A stretch of 64,000 nucleotides of DNA from Desulfovibrio intestinalis (GTDB taxonomy: Bacteria > Desulfobacterota > Desulfovibrionia > Desulfovibrionales > Desulfovibrionaceae): contig NZ_JACHGO010000009.1 in the NCBI RefSeq assembly GCF_014202345.1, positions 29,133 to 93,132 of the forward strand, in the 5' to 3' direction. A program made the position numbers and the translations under genes. This document shows positions 53,101 through 60,821 of the stretch, piece after piece. The number at the start of each line of letters is the position of its first letter. Positions within the stretch are counted from its first letter, which is position 1. The notes below the pieces were generated by a model. That model saw only the letters and a list, made by a program, of their open reading frames with translations, did no database searches and had not been told where the DNA came from.

Positions 53101-53289
53101 GGTGTAGTCGGAATAAAAACCGTCAAGACTGATTTTTGCGCCGCCTTCAAACGTAAAAGTCAGCGCGTTTCCATCACGGGCAAGGGTTGCGTCGGTAGCA
53201 GGAAAATCAAGAACAATGCGTCCTTCCGCAATATTGCCAACCACTGCCTGCTGGCCGCCCTGGGGACGGGTAAGAACGAGATCAGCCAT
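50170..53289 (-). CDS. Large RTX-like repetitive surface protein, probable type I secretion substrate
   Basis: 1039 residues, very acidic, no cysteine-rich parts and no N-terminal signal peptide. The N-terminus (MADLVLTRPQGGQQAVVGNI, then a short module ending DDLMPAAGP at ~90) resembles the opening module of Desulfovibrio giant adhesins. A Pro/Thr linker (~165-180) precedes an Ig-like segment with an invasin-style TAAGQAALAAGN stretch, then about 650 residues of Asn/Gly/Asp-rich beta-helix-like repeats with calcium-type motifs such as GGSGDDTLN, NTGSGNDNIEI, NMGDGNDIF and GGDGYDLLVL. ATG 53289 has a GGGAG site. No ABC, HlyD or TolC gene is in the window. Confidence 0.82.
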   Translation of the reverse strand: MADLVLTRPQGGQQAVVGNIAEGRIVLDFPATDATLARDGNALTFTFEGGAKISLDGFYSDYTSANTPDFIVEGQEVSGKDFFSALGQDDLMPAAGPTSAERSSHYAEHADASLDSGIDHLGGLDWGMQTAGVAADTLAADSLLARDGSGPDGNDGLTPMPPTPPTPPAPSGYHTRLVVGADASQPMVFQAIDENGNLVTDPSQLSLNFAGGSSAYFNAPVVDPVTGLITITLTAAGQAALAAGNKFDSVLEVTVGGKTYNMDLLGNDSSSYDYVQREGETDLGGPLKGEWYSSHGKVVDEESIKLGGDSYNNALVEHSKTSGNAYGTRNTDINFAHDTEGKIDVSAKAENGNAYGNYAHAFKHDVTSTIDAGTKGDVNMSATSDTGTAMAMVTGSGQDDNGNFYEATANVRGRDINFTAEGNEMTAVGIWGAGKSTVNVEAEGDVNFSSTSTGGSINYMSSAVYVKDQATVNISGQNVSGDAKAYAGSGADGSVMSNVFRTTAGTTLNIETADDGKFSASAYQETSPYSSPYSGVAWSGGRPAGFTSMGLTASGNLNQAGQGGKSYINIDAGDVDISATVDAASSKGTATGIYAGYGGNVNINTSDGDNELNITGSAPSWGTSIFSTNYGVTNINTGDGDDVINLNASAHNGAAAIGLAAQAGGQTIINGGSGDDTLNINAIFTGTQTLSTDYMDTHGGAFGMNAAWGTAVNKISNVNNVNITADASGSADGWAYGMYTRDGWGTSTQNIIENTDSAITVVITAKAGTAGQAYAMYGNAGGINLIQGGSKAGDVQGDSITLNGDLGGYINTVNTGSGNDNIEINGNLRGGTNTFNMGDGNDIFTLNGNIAGGTNKIIMGAGDGRVNIHGDITGGNSSINLGDGDDVVTVDGNVHGNLSITGGDGYDLLVLKADSYADFIAKYDTWLQNNLSSIDVEEIHVNINGLSPADAADLHAYLNSGHFSDYVVNYSDSTVPFMTSMSEDMPDGYREAGLTGQSEHDSGDGGDASNFSNDMHADNVDDDVNALVVQQQIASESGG

Positions 53290-54046
53290 AGTAAACTCCC
53301 AAAATGTATTTGGACAGAGCTTCTGGCAAGTAACAGACTGCGACTCGTGTGGCTGGCTCTGCCCCGGTGCCCAGCGAAGACAGCATGCCTTTCGCCAAAG
53401 CAGAACGGCGGTAGCAGCGTCGCAGGACAACCAGATCAATCAAAGATATTGAGGAAAACTTGGAAAAGGCAAAAGCTTGAAACAATTTGCCGGCCCTTGA
53501 GAGAGGGCCAAATTGGGAAGGGTGGGCAATCTCTAAGACAGATTGCGTGACGGGGTCACACTGTAAAAATAACTTAAAAATAGTATCTGTCAAGTTTCAC
53601 AGATACACGGAGTCTTGAATCCATATGTAAAGCTATAAAAAACCTAAAAATACAACGAACACTTTCTATTACCATACAGCATGTTACGCACTTACTTGGC
53701 AGATTTTAGAGTCTACTGCGGATTTTTGAGCACGCTTTTATAAAAATATTTTTTTGCGGCAAAACAAGGCGCCTGCCACTTCAGACGACGGTTCTGTAGC
53801 AGCCCCGGATCGTATTGTTGCGCAAGACCATCCATTGATTAATATTCTGACAGATTTTACCGATGGCCGAAAGGGCATCGCCATCCGGCAGGAAGTGGCG
53901 GCAGTTGGCAGAATGCTTTGCAGTTAGCCGCTGCGAAAAAGTTGATACCTCGCAAAGGCCATATGGGCGCCTTCGAAACTGCTTTTGTTCCGAAGGCGCC
54001 CATATGGCAAAATCCGGCGCACACAAGGTGCAAGCGCCCGATGCGA
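53290..54046. other. A/T-rich upstream region of the adhesin-like gene
   Basis: 757 bases, no gene supported. 53570-53770 is strongly A/T-rich and should hold the promoter; an inverted repeat GTATCTGT (53583-53590) with ACAGATAC (53599-53606) lies there and could be an operator. The large palindrome at 53958-54008 is at the far side. Confidence 0.5.
53958..54008. repeat. Perfect 18-bp inverted repeat with 15-base loop
   Basis: GCCATATGGGCGCCTTCG (53958-53975) and its exact complement (53991-54008). It is 38 bases past the stop of the phenylacetate-CoA ligase gene. Neither side has a U-run, so it is not a standard terminator. Confidence 0.7.
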
Positions 54047-55327
54047 TCAGCGTTTGTCCACAACCCGCCGCGATTTACTAAACGTGCGCGGCAATGTGGC
54101 GTAATCCACCACCTCTACCTGCATACGGGCCAGTATGGCCTTGTGCAGCCGATGCTCCAGAGCCTGAGCCAGGGCGGCGTCGTTGCCGCTGCCTGCCCCC
54201 TGGGCGCGCTCCACAGTCAGAGCCAGGTGGTCGAGACCGCGGTCGTCACGCGTAAGCTCCACCTGATATTCCCCGCCAAGCTCTGCAAATTCGCCAATAA
54301 CGGCCATATACTGACCGGGGTAAATGTTGACTCCCCGGTAGATGAGCATGTCGTCAGAGCGGCCAAGAATGCGGTCATGCCTGGGCATGTTCAGCCCACA
54401 GGCGCAACGCCCCGGCAGAAGGCGGCACAGGTCGTGCGTGCGGTAGCGCAACAGGGGCACGGCCTCCTTGCGAAGACTGGTGACAACCATTTCGCCCACT
54501 TCGCCCTCGGGAACGGGCTGCAAGGTCACGGGATCAAGCACTTCAATGATGAAAAGATCCGCCCAGTAGTGCAGGCCATTGTGGGCGTCGCAGTCAATGG
54601 CCGTACCGGGCCCGTACATTTCGGTCATGCCCGCTATATCATAACAGCCCTCAAGCCCCAGCTTGGCTTCAATGGTCTGGCGCATTTTTTCGCTGCGCGC
54701 TTCGGAACCGCAGATCATCTTGCGCAGCTTGATTTTTTTGCCCAGATCCGCGCGCTCCACTTCTTCGGCCAGCAGAAGGGCCATCGAAGCCGTCGCCCCG
54801 AAACAGGTGGTTTCAAGGTCCTGCAAAAGTTGCAGATGCATTTCAAGATTGCCTGGCCCCACAGGCACGGTGAGCATGCCAAGCTTTTCGCTGCCGCCCT
54901 GAAAACCCACGCCCGCCGTCCACAGGCCATAGCCCACGGCGATCTGCATGCGGTCTTCTGCCGTGAGGCCCGCCAGTTCATAGCAACGGGCCATCTGCAG
55001 ATTGAATGTATCCACGTCTGCTGCGGAATACGCCAGAATTTTGCGTTTTCCGGTGGTGCCGCTGGAGGCGTGGATGCGCACCACGTCAGTGGGTGGAACG
55101 CAGAGCAGTGGCAGAGGATAGCCTTCGCGCAGGTCGTCCACATCCACAGTGGGCAGACGGGTAAGGTCGTCCAGTCCCAGCTGGTCGCCGGGGTTCAGGC
55201 CACAGGCGCGTAACTTGCTGCTGTACTGCGGTGAATTCCAGACGCGAGCGAAAGTGCTGCGCAAACCTTCTTCCTGCTGGCGGCGGATATCTTCATCTTC
55301 AAGCTGGGGAATGAAGCGGTAGGACAT
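54047..55327 (-). CDS. Phenylacetate-CoA ligase family protein
   Basis: 426-residue ANL enzyme of the PaaK type: makes an aryl-AMP then aryl-CoA. P-loop IHASSGTTGKRKILAYS (~86-102), AGMTEMYGPG (~234-243), the Cys-rich segment GRCACGLNMPRHDRILGRSDDM split near 305-326, and the C-terminal lysine region TFSKSRRVVDKR. In anaerobes such proteins often act on phenylacetate or indoleacetate from amino-acid breakdown; no indolepyruvate oxidoreductase genes are adjacent. GGAG lies about 11 bases before the ATG. The substrate is uncertain. Confidence 0.9.
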   Translation of the reverse strand: MSYRFIPQLEDEDIRRQQEEGLRSTFARVWNSPQYSSKLRACGLNPGDQLGLDDLTRLPTVDVDDLREGYPLPLLCVPPTDVVRIHASSGTTGKRKILAYSAADVDTFNLQMARCYELAGLTAEDRMQIAVGYGLWTAGVGFQGGSEKLGMLTVPVGPGNLEMHLQLLQDLETTCFGATASMALLLAEEVERADLGKKIKLRKMICGSEARSEKMRQTIEAKLGLEGCYDIAGMTEMYGPGTAIDCDAHNGLHYWADLFIIEVLDPVTLQPVPEGEVGEMVVTSLRKEAVPLLRYRTHDLCRLLPGRCACGLNMPRHDRILGRSDDMLIYRGVNIYPGQYMAVIGEFAELGGEYQVELTRDDRGLDHLALTVERAQGAGSGNDAALAQALEHRLHKAILARMQVEVVDYATLPRTFSKSRRVVDKR

Positions 55328-55592
55328 GCTTCTGCGGCTCCTTCAGGCTATTGGCGCGGGGCTGGAGGCCCGGCACATAAACAAAGGGCGATTGTGCGTC
55401 TTTTACGTTTCGCAGGCAAGCCCGGCGCGTTGGCGACAGTAGCGGCAATGGGCCTGTTGGAGCGGATAACTTTCATTGTTCCGCATCTCAAAGGCCGCAT
55501 TTTTGTCCAACGCAGTATGCCGCTGCGTCCACGCCAAGCAAGAGCAGGCACGCGGCCTGCTCACTGCCGTGCGCATTTTTTTGGCAAAAACA

Positions 55593-56654
55593 CTATACTT
55601 CGCGGCAATGCATGAAAGCCCGGCGCACACTTGCCACCAGCGCTTCCGGGCTGTGCGCGCCCTGACGCCCGGCCTCGGCCAGAGCCAGCATGAGCAGCAC
55701 CCGCGCCTTTGGCGTGGAGAGCATGCCCGAGGCTATAAAGGACGCGTATTCCTCCAGATCAGTCACAGGAGCGCCTCCGGTACGGCTGGCGCGCACCACG
55801 GGTTTGCCTGCCTTGACGGCCTGATCCAGAGCCTTGCGAACATCTGACGGCATGGATCCGTTGCCCATACCCGCCACCACCAGACCGGACGAGCGTTCCA
55901 GAGAAAAAAGCGCCGCGTCTAGGGGCATGCCCGCGCAGGCGTAGAGCACATCCACTCGCGGCAGATTATCCTTTCCGGCATGAACCGCGTAGGTCCCGGC
56001 CAGGGCTGGGCCGTCCTCACCGCTGTGATAGAACACGGGGCGTCCGTTTATGACGCGGCCAAGCAGGCCGGATTCCAGCGCGCGAAAGGCCTCAACATCC
56101 AGCGTTCCGGCCTTTACAGCCGTGCGGGCCGAGATGATGCGCCCGTTCATGACAATAAGTGCGCCGCGCCCGCGCGCCTGCGGGCTGGCGGCCACTGCCA
56201 CAGCGTCTCTGATATTGATGGGACCGTCCGCGCTCAAGGAGGTGGCCGGGCGCATGGCCCCGGTGAGCACCACGGGCTTGAAGCTGTTCATGGTCAGATG
56301 CAGATAGAAGGCTGATTCTTCAAGCGTGTCGGTGCCGTGGGTGAGAACAACGCCGCACATGGCTTCATCGTCCAAAGCCTGCGCACAGTCGCGGCCAAGC
56401 TTGGCCCAATGGCAGGGGCGCATGTCCTCACTGGGCAGGTTGCCGCACTGGCGGCTGGCTATACGCGCCACGCCTTCGATGCCGGGCAGGCTTTCCAGCA
56501 TGCACTCCACCGACAACACGCCAGCCTGGTAACTTATTTGCTCCAGCGGGGTGTCGGCCACTCCGGCGATGGTGCCACCCGTGCCCAGCAGGGCAACCTG
56601 GGGCAGTACGGCGGATTCTGAACTATTGGCATCCGAGCGTGGTGCTTGGCTCAT
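55593..56654 (-). CDS. L-asparaginase, type II-like sequence without signal peptide
   Basis: Hydrolyses L-asparagine to aspartate and ammonia. 353 residues. Catalytic motifs: first threonine in LLGTGGTIAGVAD (~23-35) and the second in VLTHGTDTLEESAFYL (~103-118), with MRPATSLSADGPINI (~134-148). The layout is closer to the AnsB/type II group, yet the first 20 residues are polar and not a signal peptide, so it is probably cytoplasmic. The ATG at 56654 has a GGGAG site. Convergence with other nitrogen genes is not seen. Confidence 0.9.
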   Translation of the reverse strand: MSQAPRSDANSSESAVLPQVALLGTGGTIAGVADTPLEQISYQAGVLSVECMLESLPGIEGVARIASRQCGNLPSEDMRPCHWAKLGRDCAQALDDEAMCGVVLTHGTDTLEESAFYLHLTMNSFKPVVLTGAMRPATSLSADGPINIRDAVAVAASPQARGRGALIVMNGRIISARTAVKAGTLDVEAFRALESGLLGRVINGRPVFYHSGEDGPALAGTYAVHAGKDNLPRVDVLYACAGMPLDAALFSLERSSGLVVAGMGNGSMPSDVRKALDQAVKAGKPVVRASRTGGAPVTDLEEYASFIASGMLSTPKARVLLMLALAEAGRQGAHSPEALVASVRRAFMHCREV

Positions 56655-56759
56655 GAGGGCTCCCGCCGCGATGGATTTTCCGCGCCTTGCGGCGGGCTGT
56701 CGTGTGCGGCATTTACGGCTTTATATGGTACACTGTTGTGTATACAGATTCTGAAAATC

Positions 56760-57242
56760 TTATCGTGGCGGCAGTACGGGCGCAGTCCACCGCATGGCAA
56801 TCTGCGGCTGCCCGGTGTGCCCGCAGACGCTTTCACCCACAGGCACAAAACCCATGCCTTCGTAAAACGCCAGCGCGCCTGTGTTGGCGCGGTAAACATC
56901 AAGCCGCAGGCTGTTCCGTCCTTGCATGACATGCCGCAGAAGCACACTGCCAAGCCCCTTGCGCCAACAGGCCGGGGCCACGAAAAGCGCTGCCAGCAAA
57001 TCCTCATCCTCAGGCCTGCACGAAGCGGCAAAGGCAAGTGGACGCTCGCCGCTCTTGAGCAGGATCACCTGCGAAGATGGCAAATAGTGCTGCTCCATAG
57101 CCTTGCGCTGCGCCTTCCACAGTGATGGGTCCACAAAATCGTGGGCCAAAAGGGACGCTTCAAGCCAAATGTTTGCGCAGGTGGCGTAGTCTTCAGGCGT
57201 ACTGGCTGGAACAGGCCGTGCGTTGGCATAACATGTGTTCAT
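56760..57242 (-). CDS. GNAT-family N-acetyltransferase
   Basis: 160 residues of the GNAT fold using acetyl-CoA. The acetyl-CoA loop is in APACWRKGLGSVLLRHVM (~89-106, R-x-x-G-x-G) and the final strand-helix in VYRANTGALAFYEGMGFVPVG (~115-135). It resembles YjaB-type enzymes; the substrate is unknown. The ATG at 57242 has only a weak ribosome site. It lies 105 bases upstream of the asparaginase gene on the same strand. Confidence 0.85.
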   Translation of the reverse strand: MNTCYANARPVPASTPEDYATCANIWLEASLLAHDFVDPSLWKAQRKAMEQHYLPSSQVILLKSGERPLAFAASCRPEDEDLLAALFVAPACWRKGLGSVLLRHVMQGRNSLRLDVYRANTGALAFYEGMGFVPVGESVCGHTGQPQIAMRWTAPVLPPR

Positions 57243-57673
57243 ACAATTGCTTTATGCTTAAGCGAGCCCGCTCGACGCGTCAACGATGCGAAAGATGCAG
57301 TAACGACGCGGCAACTACGCAAGGCATGGAACAATGGCGCGGCTGGCGCATCCTTGCTTAAAACGGCACCTTTGGCTTGAGCAAGACAGCGCCCCGCTTG
57401 GCCGCCACATGGCCTTGGCAACAACATATTTGTGCGTGCAGGGCATCCACCGGGGCGCAGCGGACGGGCCAGACGCGGCTGGCGCGACGAAATACGCACG
57501 GCTAAATTGAGATGGCGGATCTGGTAATTTCATGCTGCCCCGTCCTCCAAACTCTATCCGGCAGAAAAGTCAAAAGCGCCAGAACATCAATTATAACTAA
57601 CTGATATTGAATAATAAAATTCAGTTAAATTGCGACTCTTGGTTTTGCAATGGCATTGGTGTAGCGTGCCCCA
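57243..57673. other. Divergent intergenic region, GNAT / Fsr-like exporter
   Basis: 431 bases; no gene supported. The right end is A/T-rich and contains the inverted repeat at 57598-57627; the left part is GC-rich with no feature I can name. Confidence 0.45.
57598..57627. promoter_or_regulatory. Inverted repeat upstream of the Fsr-like gene, operator candidate
   Basis: TAACTGA (57598-57604) and TCAGTTA (57621-57627) separated by 16 A/T-rich bases, 47 bases before the ATG. The spacing suits a dimeric regulator covering a promoter. No regulator gene is adjacent. Confidence 0.4.
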
Positions 57674-58945
57674 ATGGACAAAAAAAAGATATCTCTCGTG
57701 TCGCTGGGGCATCTGTCTTGTGACATTAACGGCGGGGCTCTCCCCGCTGTTCTGCCCTTTTTGCGCACGCATTATGGGCTGACATACCAGGCCACAGGCG
57801 GGCTCATGTTTGCCTACTCCTGCCTTTCATCCATTATTCAGCCCATCTTCGGCCTTATGGCAGACAGGCTCTCCAAGCCCTGGCTCATACCGCTGGGTGT
57901 TTTTCTGGCTGGCCTTGGACTGACCACCGTGGGCTTCATGTCCAGCTATTGGGCCATCTTCGCGGCTATTGGCGTCAGCGGCGTGGGCGCGGCTCTCTTT
58001 CATCCCGAAGGCGCACGGTTTGCCAACAAGGTGTCCGGCCAGAGCAAGGGCACGGGCATGAGCATATTTTCCATCGGCGGCAACGCTGGCTTTGTTCTCG
58101 GCCCGCTGCTGGCCACCTTTTTTCTAAGCTGGTTCGGCATGCCGGGCATGGTCATTTTTGGCCTGCTCGCCACAGTGACGGCATCCATTCTTACGTTGCT
58201 CATCATGCGTATGGTTGCCCCCGAGGCTGCGGCAGCGGCTCAACGGACTGCGCAGGCAGCCTATGGAAACACCCCAGGCGCTATGGGCACGCCGTCCGCC
58301 GATGCATCCACTGAAGCACAGGGCGAAGTGTCGGGCGACGCCGCAAAACCCAATGACGCCGATGCCCCGCAAAATAACTGGCGCGAGTTTTCAAAACTCA
58401 CGGGAGCCATCATTACGCGCTCCATCCTCTTTATTGGCTTCAATACCTTTATTCCGCTGTACTGGGTCAATGGATTTGGACAAAGCAAGGCCGCCGGAGC
58501 CGTAGCCCTGACCATTTTTTCCACTTTCGGCGTCATGAGCAACATTCTTGGCGGCGTTCTGGCCGACAAGTACGGCTTCCGGGCCATAGTGCGTCTGGGA
58601 TTCGCCTTGGTGACGCCCGTTGTGCTGGCCTTCAGCCTCATGCCCGGCCTTTACGCAGCCTACGCAATGCTGCCGTTGCTGGGCTTTGTGCTCTATGTGC
58701 CGTTCAGTTCGCTGGTTGTGCTGGGGCAGACATACCTTGCCCGCAATATCGGCTTTGCCTCGGGCGTGACCTTGGGGCTGGCCACGAGCTTGGGCGGCGT
58801 GTTCGCGCCAGTGCTGGGATGGGTGGCCGACAATCACGGCCTGCCGCGAACCTTCCAGTGCCTGGCCCTGGTAGCTCTGGTGGGCACGGTGTTCGCCTAC
58901 TCGCTGCGCAAATACGAGGAAAAAAAGAAGCCCGCCAAGGCTTAA
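57674..58945 (+). CDS. MFS exporter, fosmidomycin-resistance (Fsr) type
   Basis: 423-residue major facilitator with twelve hydrophobic helices in two halves and a polar Ala/Asp-rich cytoplasmic loop at ~185-240. Sequence character is that of Fsr/AraJ-like drug exporters: LGHLSCDINGGALPAVLPFL (~11-30), QPIFGLMADRLSKPWLIP (~56-73), LFHPEGARFANKVSGQSKG (~114-132). The D-R-(L/K) motif of MFS loop 2-3 is present. The ATG at 57674 has no good Shine-Dalgarno. The natural substrate is unknown. Confidence 0.9.
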   Translation: MDKKKISLVSLGHLSCDINGGALPAVLPFLRTHYGLTYQATGGLMFAYSCLSSIIQPIFGLMADRLSKPWLIPLGVFLAGLGLTTVGFMSSYWAIFAAIGVSGVGAALFHPEGARFANKVSGQSKGTGMSIFSIGGNAGFVLGPLLATFFLSWFGMPGMVIFGLLATVTASILTLLIMRMVAPEAAAAAQRTAQAAYGNTPGAMGTPSADASTEAQGEVSGDAAKPNDADAPQNNWREFSKLTGAIITRSILFIGFNTFIPLYWVNGFGQSKAAGAVALTIFSTFGVMSNILGGVLADKYGFRAIVRLGFALVTPVVLAFSLMPGLYAAYAMLPLLGFVLYVPFSSLVVLGQTYLARNIGFASGVTLGLATSLGGVFAPVLGWVADNHGLPRTFQCLALVALVGTVFAYSLRKYEEKKKPAKA

Positions 58946-59104
58946 CCGCAAGATGCTCGCGGCTGAGGCATAAAGGGTTCAGGATTCTGTGCAATGTATT
59001 TTCAAAATGATTACCGCCAGCATCAAGGGCTAAAGGTGGACATACCCGCCTCCTGCTTTGCGACAATACGGTGCGGTCAAATTTCGGGGGCATTCCATAG
59101 ATAG

Positions 59105-59252
59105 AGTGCTTTAAGGCTGTCCAATTATAAAACGCCTCACATTTCAAAGTTGGCATTCTGCCGAAAATATAATCTTGGCAGAATCCGCACCACGCAGTGC
59201 GACCACTGCACGGGAACGCCACATCAGAGCATTTAAAATTTTCAAAATCAAA
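59105..59252. repeat. REP-like dispersed element (copy after the Fsr-like gene)
   Basis: AGTGCTTTA left end; CACATTTCAAAGTTGGC (59139-59154 region); hairpin ATTCTGCC (59155-59162) with GGCAGAAT (59177-59184); CCGCACCACGCAG; hairpin GCAGTG (59194-59199) with CACTGC (59204-59209); right end AGAGCATTTAAAA. The module order equals that of 30012-30152. Confidence 0.8.
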
Positions 59253-59261
59253 ATGACCTCA

Positions 59262-59315
59262 AAGCAAGCGCGTCCTGCCGGAACATTCTGACGGGACGCG
59301 CTTGCTTTTCTTTTG
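59262..59315 (+). terminator. Strong intrinsic terminator
   Basis: A 14-bp stem (AAGCAAGCGCGTCC, 59262-59275, with its complement at 59294-59307) followed by TTTTCTTTTGTTCTT. Probably ends the Fsr-like gene transcript, read through the repeat. Confidence 0.85.
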
Positions 59316-59789
59316 TTCTTGGATTGCCCCAATACCCGGGAGGATTTCCTGGTCGTCACCATTGTGCGCTAATGAGCCAAACGTCATGTAAAATTTGTGC
59401 ATAACATAAGTAACAATCTAATTTAATTAATTTTATACAGATGATTAGGTGTTACTAATGTAAGCAAATTCGGCGTTTTGCCCGGACAACCTTGCTGTTC
59501 AAAGCATCGAGAGCATTTTACGACTCTTCGTGATCGTGGTCGTAACTCGGCGTGAGCATTGTTCCTAATCATCTCAACATACCAAATTTAAACAATAAAG
59601 TTAGAATAACACTGTTCGTAACATGCATGTGCATTTTGCCTCTAACCCGCTAGCTGCAACGCCAGCTCCGCATTTACGCACAGCTTAAGGCACGACATCC
59701 AAGCCCCATGCGACGCTCAATCCCTGCTGCAAACCGTGGCACTATCCACATGATTTTTTTGGCTCAAAAAAATAATTTCAAATTTATGC
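59316..59789. other. Gene-free region left of tRNA-fMet
   Basis: 474 bases with no supported gene. 59380-59470 is very A/T-rich and contains an imperfect inverted repeat AGTAACA-CTAAT / ATTAG-TGTTACT (59409-59456). The tRNA promoter starts at 59790. Confidence 0.5.
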
Positions 59790-59818
59790 TTGACACCTCA
59801 CCACCAAAGGGCTAGATA
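59790..59818 (+). promoter_or_regulatory. Promoter of the initiator tRNA gene
   Basis: Consensus TTGACA (59790-59795), 17-base spacer, TAGATA (59813-59818). Transcription would start near 59825, 25 bases before the mature tRNA. Confidence 0.8.
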
Positions 59819-59849
59819 TCTGCTTCGCAACAACGAATTGTTGCCGTGT

Positions 59850-59926
<77 letters not shown>

Positions 59927-59935
59927 GATAATTCA

Positions 59936-59970
59936 AGCCCTTACGGAGACGAGCCGTAAGGGCTTTTTCT
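59936..59970 (+). terminator. Terminator of the tRNA-fMet gene
   Basis: AGCCCTTACGG (59936-59946) with CCGTAAGGGCT (59954-59964), 7-base loop, followed by a T-rich tract. Confidence 0.88.
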
Positions 59971-60068
59971 TTTTTCCAACCATATTTCCAACACAGACGG
60001 CACACTTCTGTAGCAATACATACAAAAAAACATCCCCCCGCCCAACCAATTCTGGCTCTCATTCATAA

Positions 60069-60106
60069 ATCATCCTTCAGACGTTGCACCTGAAGGATGA
60101 TTTTTC
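60069..60106 (+). terminator. Second terminator-like hairpin right of tRNA-fMet
   Basis: ATCATCCTTCAG (60069-60080) with CTGAAGGATGAT (60090-60101), then TTTTTC. No gene precedes it directly; it may insulate the element from tRNA transcription. Confidence 0.75.
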
Positions 60107-60216
60107 TTATCCATTTTTCCACCATTACGTTTCACACCAAATTATTCATTTGGTGTCCGTGCTATTTTTTTCAATCTGGTGTTTATGCTGGCTATCGCTC
60201 TTTCTGGGAGGCCACA

Positions 60217-60459
60217 ATGGACACGACAGCAACGGATTTACAACTCGCCCTACCACACGAACTTGCCAACTTCTGGGTCAATGAAAAGAACGCCGCACGC
60301 ATCTTAGGACTGAGCGTGCATACGCTCAGGGCAATGAGGTCAAAAGGCCATAGTGGCCCTGCCTATTCCAAAATAGGCAAGTCGGTGCGGTACTCATATA
60401 CGGACCTAGTTGATTTCATGGAGTCTCGACGGATTCTCCCGCCACCTCGGCAGCAGTAG
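60217..60459 (+). CDS. AlpA/excisionase-type HTH protein
   Basis: 80 residues with a MerR/AlpA-like winged helix: NEKNAARILGLSVHTLRAMR (~22-41), then GPAYSKIGKSVRYSYTDLVDFME (~47-69; the beta-wing and dimer helix). Proteins of this type are excisionases or activators in prophages and satellites. ATG 60217 has a GGGAGG site; a longer reading upstream is hydrophobic and unlikely. First gene of the putative element right of tRNA-fMet. Confident at domain level, inferred in role. Confidence 0.85.
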   Translation: MDTTATDLQLALPHELANFWVNEKNAARILGLSVHTLRAMRSKGHSGPAYSKIGKSVRYSYTDLVDFMESRRILPPPRQQ

Positions 60460-60578
60460 CCCGATGCTAAGATCTCGAGCCCCACCAAGAAATGTGAGGA
60501 TAAAAATTTCTCTAAATTGGTAGTCCCTACTCACCGTCTAACGATCACTTCTATGAAGTATAAACATTGGGAGGCGAT

Positions 60579-60770
60579 ATGCCTACTGAGATCACCCAAC
60601 ACCACGGAATAAAAGCCACAACCCCAAGCAGTAACGATGGCGAGGTTCTTGTCGTTCAAAATGGATCAACGAGCAATCTTGAGGCCGCCCTTACGGCTAT
60701 TGGTAACACCGGATTTGGGAACAAACCTATAAAAATATCTGTCATCACTCTGGAAATCAACCAACCATAA
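60579..60770 (+). CDS. Small protein of unknown function in the mobile element
   Basis: 63 residues, soluble, without cysteine or recognisable motif. The ATG at 60579 has a well placed GGGAGG site, which is the main support. It ends 51 bases before the helicase gene and shares its strand, with a strong hairpin between them. The function is unknown; such small genes in satellites are often regulators or copy-number factors, but nothing in this sequence says so. Confidence 0.6.
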   Translation: MPTEITQHHGIKATTPSSNDGEVLVVQNGSTSNLEAALTAIGNTGFGNKPIKISVITLEINQP

Positions 60771-60779
60771 TTGAATACT

Positions 60780-60807
60780 GTGGGGGCTGGAAGAAACCAG
60801 CCCCCAC
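60780..60807 (+). promoter_or_regulatory. Hairpin just upstream of the helicase gene
   Basis: GTGGGGGCTGG (60780-60790), loop AAGAAA, CCAGCCCCCAC (60797-60807), eleven perfect pairs ending 14 bases before the ATG and next to the GGAG site. No U-run follows, so translation control or mRNA stabilising is more likely than termination. Confidence 0.6.
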
Positions 60808-60821
60808 GCATGGAGTAACAC

